Origin: Meridianimarinicoccus zhengii
GTDB lineage: Bacteria; Pseudomonadota; Alphaproteobacteria; Rhodobacterales; Rhodobacteraceae
Direction of reading: 5' to 3'
DNA: 34,657 nucleotides
NCBI RefSeq assembly: GCF_003254465.1
Contig: NZ_QDFI01000045.1
Location: 1 to 34,657 of the forward strand
In this document: piece after piece, positions 32,683-34,657 of the stretch
How the letters are laid out: each line of letters opens with the position of its first letter
Numbering within the stretch: position 1 is the first letter of the stretch
Translations under genes and position numbers: made by a program
The notes under the pieces: model-generated
Seen by the model: only the letters and a program-made list of their open reading frames with translations
Database searches by the model: none
Told to the model about the DNA's origin: nothing

Positions 32683-32711
32683 ACCGTCCGACTCCGTCCG
32701 AGTCGGACGGT
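32683..32711. repeat. 11-bp perfect inverted repeat after tRNA-Asn
   Basis: ACCGTCCGACT (32683-32693) and AGTCGGACGGT (32701-32711) around a 7-nt loop CCGTCCG that repeats part of the arm. TTTAG follows on the plus strand, too short to be a sure terminator. Confidence 0.7.
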
Positions 32712-32729
32712 TTAGCGTTTCGGACTGAT

Positions 32730-32757
32730 GCGCGCCCGGTCTGTCAACCGGACGCGC
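32730..32757. repeat. Second large hairpin after tRNA-Asn
   Basis: GCGCGCCCGGT (32730-32740), loop CTGTCA, ACCGGACGCGC (32747-32757). Eleven positions pair with a single mismatch. It lies about 70 bp before the first small gene. Confidence 0.6.
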
Positions 32758-32825
32758 CATGGTCTAGGATAATGCTATCGCAGCGCGTTCGTTGTGCCCT
32801 GCATGTTCGCCGGAGGATGAAGACC

Positions 32826-33029
32826 ATGCCGAAAATCCCCCTCAACCCGCAATCGGTCGGTCGCGCCGTAGACCGGCAGGACGGAGACATGCGTCATCCC
32901 CAAGCGCGTAGCGCGCGCGATGCCCTCGTGTCCCGCCATCCCGATGTTCAGGCGCTGTTCGAGCGACTGGGTCTTGCCCATGTAGAGGGCCTGCCTGTCG
33001 CGCGCGACGGCGTGCCGACAGAGGAGTGA
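32826..33029 (+). CDS. Small hypothetical protein, first of three
   Basis: 67 aa. The ATG at 32826 is chosen because GGAGG ends 9 bp upstream; an in-frame ATG at 32817 abuts that GGAGG, and one at 32772 lies further upstream. The sequence is hydrophilic with RSARDALVSRHPDVQALFERLGLAHVEG split over a probable helical C-terminal half. No family is recognised. It is followed by a second small gene after 5 bp, so it is probably an operon. The size and company (BRO-N gene nearby) suggest phage or island origin. Confidence 0.6.
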   Translation: MPKIPLNPQSVGRAVDRQDGDMRHPQARSARDALVSRHPDVQALFERLGLAHVEGLPVARDGVPTEE

Positions 33030-33034
33030 TTGCT

Positions 33035-33205
33035 ATGCGGCTGACTGATGTGGCGAAGCGCTGGTTCGATCACCTGGCCGACATGTTCGGGCCGGTCGAT
33101 GACATCGATCTGCCCAAGGTCAAGCATGGTGCCGAAGGGTTCGCCCAGAATCGCGAGCGGATACGTGGTTACTTCAAGCCAGTTCTAGATCGGAGCGGGC
33201 TATGA
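33035..33205 (+). CDS. Small hypothetical protein, second of three
   Basis: 56 aa (MRLTDVAKRWFDHLADMFGP to the end RGYFKPVLDRSGL). The ribosome binding site GAGGAG lies about 8 bp before the ATG. It looks mostly helical and charged, with no membrane segment. The stop overlaps the next start by 4 bp (ATGA), a strong sign that both are real and coupled. No family is recognised. Confidence 0.6.
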   Translation: MRLTDVAKRWFDHLADMFGPVDDIDLPKVKHGAEGFAQNRERIRGYFKPVLDRSGL

Positions 33206-33363
33206 GTGGTCTTCGCTGCGCCGCTGGCATTGCAATGCTGATCTTCTTCGCGGCATCATTCGCCGCGTTCTGGATGCCTGTCGATGTTGCCCTGCCCGTT
33301 ATGACACTTGCGCTTGCTTTGTGGGCCGGGCTGGGGACCGTGTCCCGCCGCCAGTCAAGATAG
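33202..33363 (+). CDS. Small two-helix membrane protein, third of three
   Basis: 53 aa. Two hydrophobic segments (GIAMLIFFAASFAAFWM and VALPVMTLALALWAGLG) with a short loop between, and a basic C-terminus SRRQSR. It begins inside the stop of the preceding gene (4-bp overlap). Size and topology are compatible with a holin-like or toxin-like membrane peptide, but nothing in the sequence proves either. Confidence 0.55.
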   Translation: MSGLRCAAGIAMLIFFAASFAAFWMPVDVALPVMTLALALWAGLGTVSRRQSR

Positions 33364-33400
33364 CGCGCAGGCCACATCCCTTTGGGGATGGCCGCTAGCT

Positions 33401-33442
33401 CCTTGCCGCCCGCGCCGAGGATCGGCATTGCGAGCGGCAAGG
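33401..33442. repeat. 9-bp perfect inverted repeat
   Basis: CCTTGCCGC (33401-33409) and GCGGCAAGG (33434-33442), 24 bp apart, between the small membrane gene and the tRNA-like sequence. A smaller hairpin CATCCC-TTTG-GGGATG lies just upstream at about 33375-33390. Confidence 0.5.
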
Positions 33443-33456
33443 TTGGTCGTGCACGG

Positions 33457-33520
33457 GCCGGATGCGGGACTTGAACCCGCGACTGCCGAAGGGCTGCGTT
33501 ACCAGCTACGCCAATCCATC
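33457..33520 (-). other. tRNA-like sequence with truncated anticodon arm
   Basis: On the minus strand: acceptor GATGGAT/ATCCGGC (five pairs, one G-T, one mismatch), U8 equivalent, D-arm GCGT-AGCTGGTA-ACGC with the A14, GG and A21 positions in place, and a perfect T-arm GCGGG-TTCAAGT-CCCGC. Only 14 nt (GCCCTTCGGCAGTC) separate position 26 from the T-stem, where a tRNA needs about 22. That leaves a 3-bp mini-stem and no normal anticodon loop. No CCA is encoded. It may be a decayed tRNA gene, or a functional tRNA mimic. Confidence 0.6.
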
Positions 33521-33594
33521 CCGCCAAGACCGCGTGGCGGTCTGTGACCATCACTAAGGTGCCACGCGACCCGGCCGTCTGCAACGTCGCGGCA

Positions 33595-33828
33595 TCACAC
33601 CGCCCCGCCCGACATGCGGCGGATCAGGCCGTCGACGCCGATGTGGGCGCGCTGGCGGAAGGTGCCCATCGCTTCGAGCACGGCATAGATCGCCGGGCCG
33701 TCGCGGCGTTCATCCGCGATGCGACCGTCGAGCGCCAGGCGGAGTGCTTCCTCGCAGCCCGCGAGGTAGTGGAGCGCGTCGGCGATGTCTTCGGCGGTAT
33801 CGAATACCTCTTGTGCCTGGTCACGCAT
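33595..33828 (-). CDS. Small hypothetical protein downstream of the BRO-N gene
   Basis: 77 aa from the ATG at 33828, with GGGAGGGGG about 4 bp upstream. Acidic helical N-terminal half (RDQAQEVFDTAEDIADALHY), then LAGCEEALRLALDGRIADE and a C-terminal half with QRAHIGVDGLIRRM. No family is recognised. It overlaps the end of the BRO-N frame by 8 bp, so it is part of the same phage-type unit. Confidence 0.65.
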   Translation of the reverse strand: MRDQAQEVFDTAEDIADALHYLAGCEEALRLALDGRIADERRDGPAIYAVLEAMGTFRQRAHIGVDGLIRRMSGGAV

Positions 33829-34599
33829 CTGCCCCCTCCCACAGCGCCACGGGGACCAGCACGCCGCGCAGGCGGCGGTTGGACAGTGTCCGGCCAGCGG
33901 CATCGGGGCGCGCGCCCGGCAGGGCCAGCAGGGGCACGCGGTGGCCCCCCAGCGCCCAGCGGGTGCCGCCGAAGATCAGCCGCGTGCCCGGCGTGTCGCC
34001 GTTGCCCACGAACAGGTCGGCCCCCACCACCCGCAGTGCGAGCTGTGCCAGGTCCTCGTTGTTGCGATCCGCGATCATGTCGCCCACCGACGCGCCGCCG
34101 TGCATGACGGTCAGCAGGTGCGCCAGGCATTCGCGGCCCTCATTGGGGTCGAGCAGCGCCGCAGCCGCGCCGCCCCCGTCGATCGGCGGCAGGGGCGACT
34201 GCGCCCAGAGCCGCAGGCCCGCGCTGCGCCCGCCCAGGCGGCGGGTTTCGCGGATCAGGTCGAGCCATGTCTGCACATCCGCCGCGGTGCAGGTGTCGAT
34301 CCCGGTGACCATGTCGGACCCGGCGGGCAGCGGCATGGCCGGGGCGGCGGAGGGTTCGATGGTGAAGCCGCCCGTGCGGCGCAGGGTCGGCAGCACGGTG
34401 CCGGTCACCCATTTGCGGAACGCCCGCGCCTCGTCCTTGCGGCTGGTGAAGATCAGGGCGTAGAGCCCGCTTTCGGAGACCGCGCGCGCGTTGGGGTTCC
34501 CCCGAATACCCTCGACAGTATCGAGGGTATTCAGATCAACCATCGTCGTCTCATCGTCGTCAAGACGGCGAACCGCGTCACTCGGGTTTCCGATGCCTA
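33821..34599 (-). pseudogene. BRO-N domain protein gene, 5' end removed by an IS630-type insertion
   Basis: The frame is open from the stop at 33821 to the IS border at 34599. Upstream of the first ATG (34543) it still encodes BRO-N sequence: ALGIGNPSDAVRRLDDDE, then VDLNT, VEGIRGNPN, and the hallmark SESGLYALIFTSRKDEAR with FRKWVTGTVLPTLRRTG. The beginning of the domain (the strand region before ALGIG) is missing, because the frame meets transposon sequence at a CTAG. BRO-N domains occur in phage antirepressors and DNA-binding proteins. The C-terminal ~150 aa are not recognised. A shortened protein from the ATG at 34543 could be made, but would lack half the DNA-binding domain. Confidence 0.85.
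34504..34532. repeat. 12-bp perfect palindrome inside the BRO-N gene
   Basis: GAATACCCTCGA (34504-34515), CAGTA, TCGAGGGTATTC (34521-34532). It codes for NTLDTVEGI. The 5-bp spacing is operator-like, but it is within a conserved coding segment. Confidence 0.7.
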
Positions 34600-34657
34600 G
34601 AGCGTGTCGCGTTTAATCGGTTCCGTATCCGGCGGCCTTGAAGAAGTTGTAGCACTC
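34600..34657 (-). mobile_element. End of an IS630-type insertion sequence, partial
   Basis: Everything right of the CTAG at 34597-34600 belongs to another element. The outer bases GAGCGTGTCGCGTTTAATCG (34600-34619) are probably its terminal repeat. IS630 elements insert at CTAG with duplication of TA, which fits the border exactly. The other end is outside the window. Confidence 0.65.
34613..34657 (-). CDS. IS630-type transposase, C-terminal end only
   Basis: Only the last 14 codons are in the window: ECYNFFKAAGYGTD and a TAA stop. EC.NFF..AGY is the typical C-terminal signature of IS630-family DDE transposases. The stop is 13 bp from the IS border at 34600, as expected for these compact elements. 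The rest of the gene is beyond the right edge, so I cannot say whether it is intact. Confidence 0.65.
   Translation of the reverse strand, partial: ECYNFFKAAGYGTD

Noticed and set aside
33174-33584. 136-aa minus-strand frame across the small genes and the tRNA-like element
   Set aside because: It covers two overlapping small genes with good ribosome binding sites and a tRNA-like structure, and shows no domain.

Overview
The window looks like chromosomal DNA of a Rhodobacterales alphaproteobacterium (Roseobacter/Paracoccaceae type). It is GC-rich with strong GC-ending codon bias. The order tatA-tatB-tatC-DUF815 ATPase, the two TRAP transporter operons, a Bpt leucyltransferase, IalB-family proteins, a DUF2852 protein, and the pairing of lpxD with its own ACP and KAS all fit that group. 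This taxonomic call is an inference from gene content.

Layout. 1-4.6 kb: the 3' end of a LysM/LytM envelope protein converges on the Tat export operon, whose last gene is a DUF815 ATPase. An FbpC/PotA-like ABC ATPase without a permease follows. 4.6-7.9 kb: tRNA-Val(CAC), Lon protease with a clear terminator, and a small secreted IalB-family protein. 8-10.2 kb: a remnant of a small HTH regulator, then an ABA4-like membrane protein and a His-rich membrane protein read divergently from a TetR regulator. 10.2-13.5 kb: TRAP operon 1 (P-Q-M). 13.5-15.6 kb: a promoter bracketed by two matching palindromes in front of DUF2852, then an RDD protein and Bpt. 16-18 kb: a membrane-anchored pentapeptide-repeat protein whose array is a 30-bp tandem DNA repeat. 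18-22.6 kb: TRAP operon 2 with an unusually large DctM and a Tat-exported binding protein. 22.8-25 kb: a CNNM/CorC-type protein, a probable small RNA unit, and a second IalB protein. 25-29.4 kb: an L,D-transpeptidase-lpxD-acp-KAS operon. 29.6-32.5 kb: a Tat-exported DUF882 (YcbK-like) peptidase, an EnvZ-like kinase and a metallo-beta-lactamase-fold hydrolase.

32.5 kb to the end changes character. After tRNA-Asn(GTT) come two large hairpins, three very small genes with good ribosome binding sites, a tRNA-like sequence that lacks a normal anticodon arm, a 77-aa gene, and a phage-type BRO-N gene. Reading the BRO-N frame upstream of its first ATG shows that the gene is cut at a CTAG by an IS630-type element running off the right edge. 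This looks like the start of a decayed or mobile island next to a tRNA gene. No integrase is visible.

How the genes relate: much of the window is envelope biology. Tat export has two predicted Tat clients here (DctP2 and DUF882). Peptidoglycan is handled by the LytM protein, the YcbB-like L,D-transpeptidase and the YcbK-like peptidase. Lipid A is served by LpxD with a dedicated ACP and KAS. Uptake is served by two TRAP systems and an ABC ATPase. The points most worth a second look are the IS630-interrupted BRO-N gene, the tRNA-like element, the paired operators before DUF2852, the 30-bp pentapeptide array with its adjacent 15-bp inverted repeat, the degenerate 11-bp tandem repeat, and the TetR/ABA4-like/His-rich membrane cassette.
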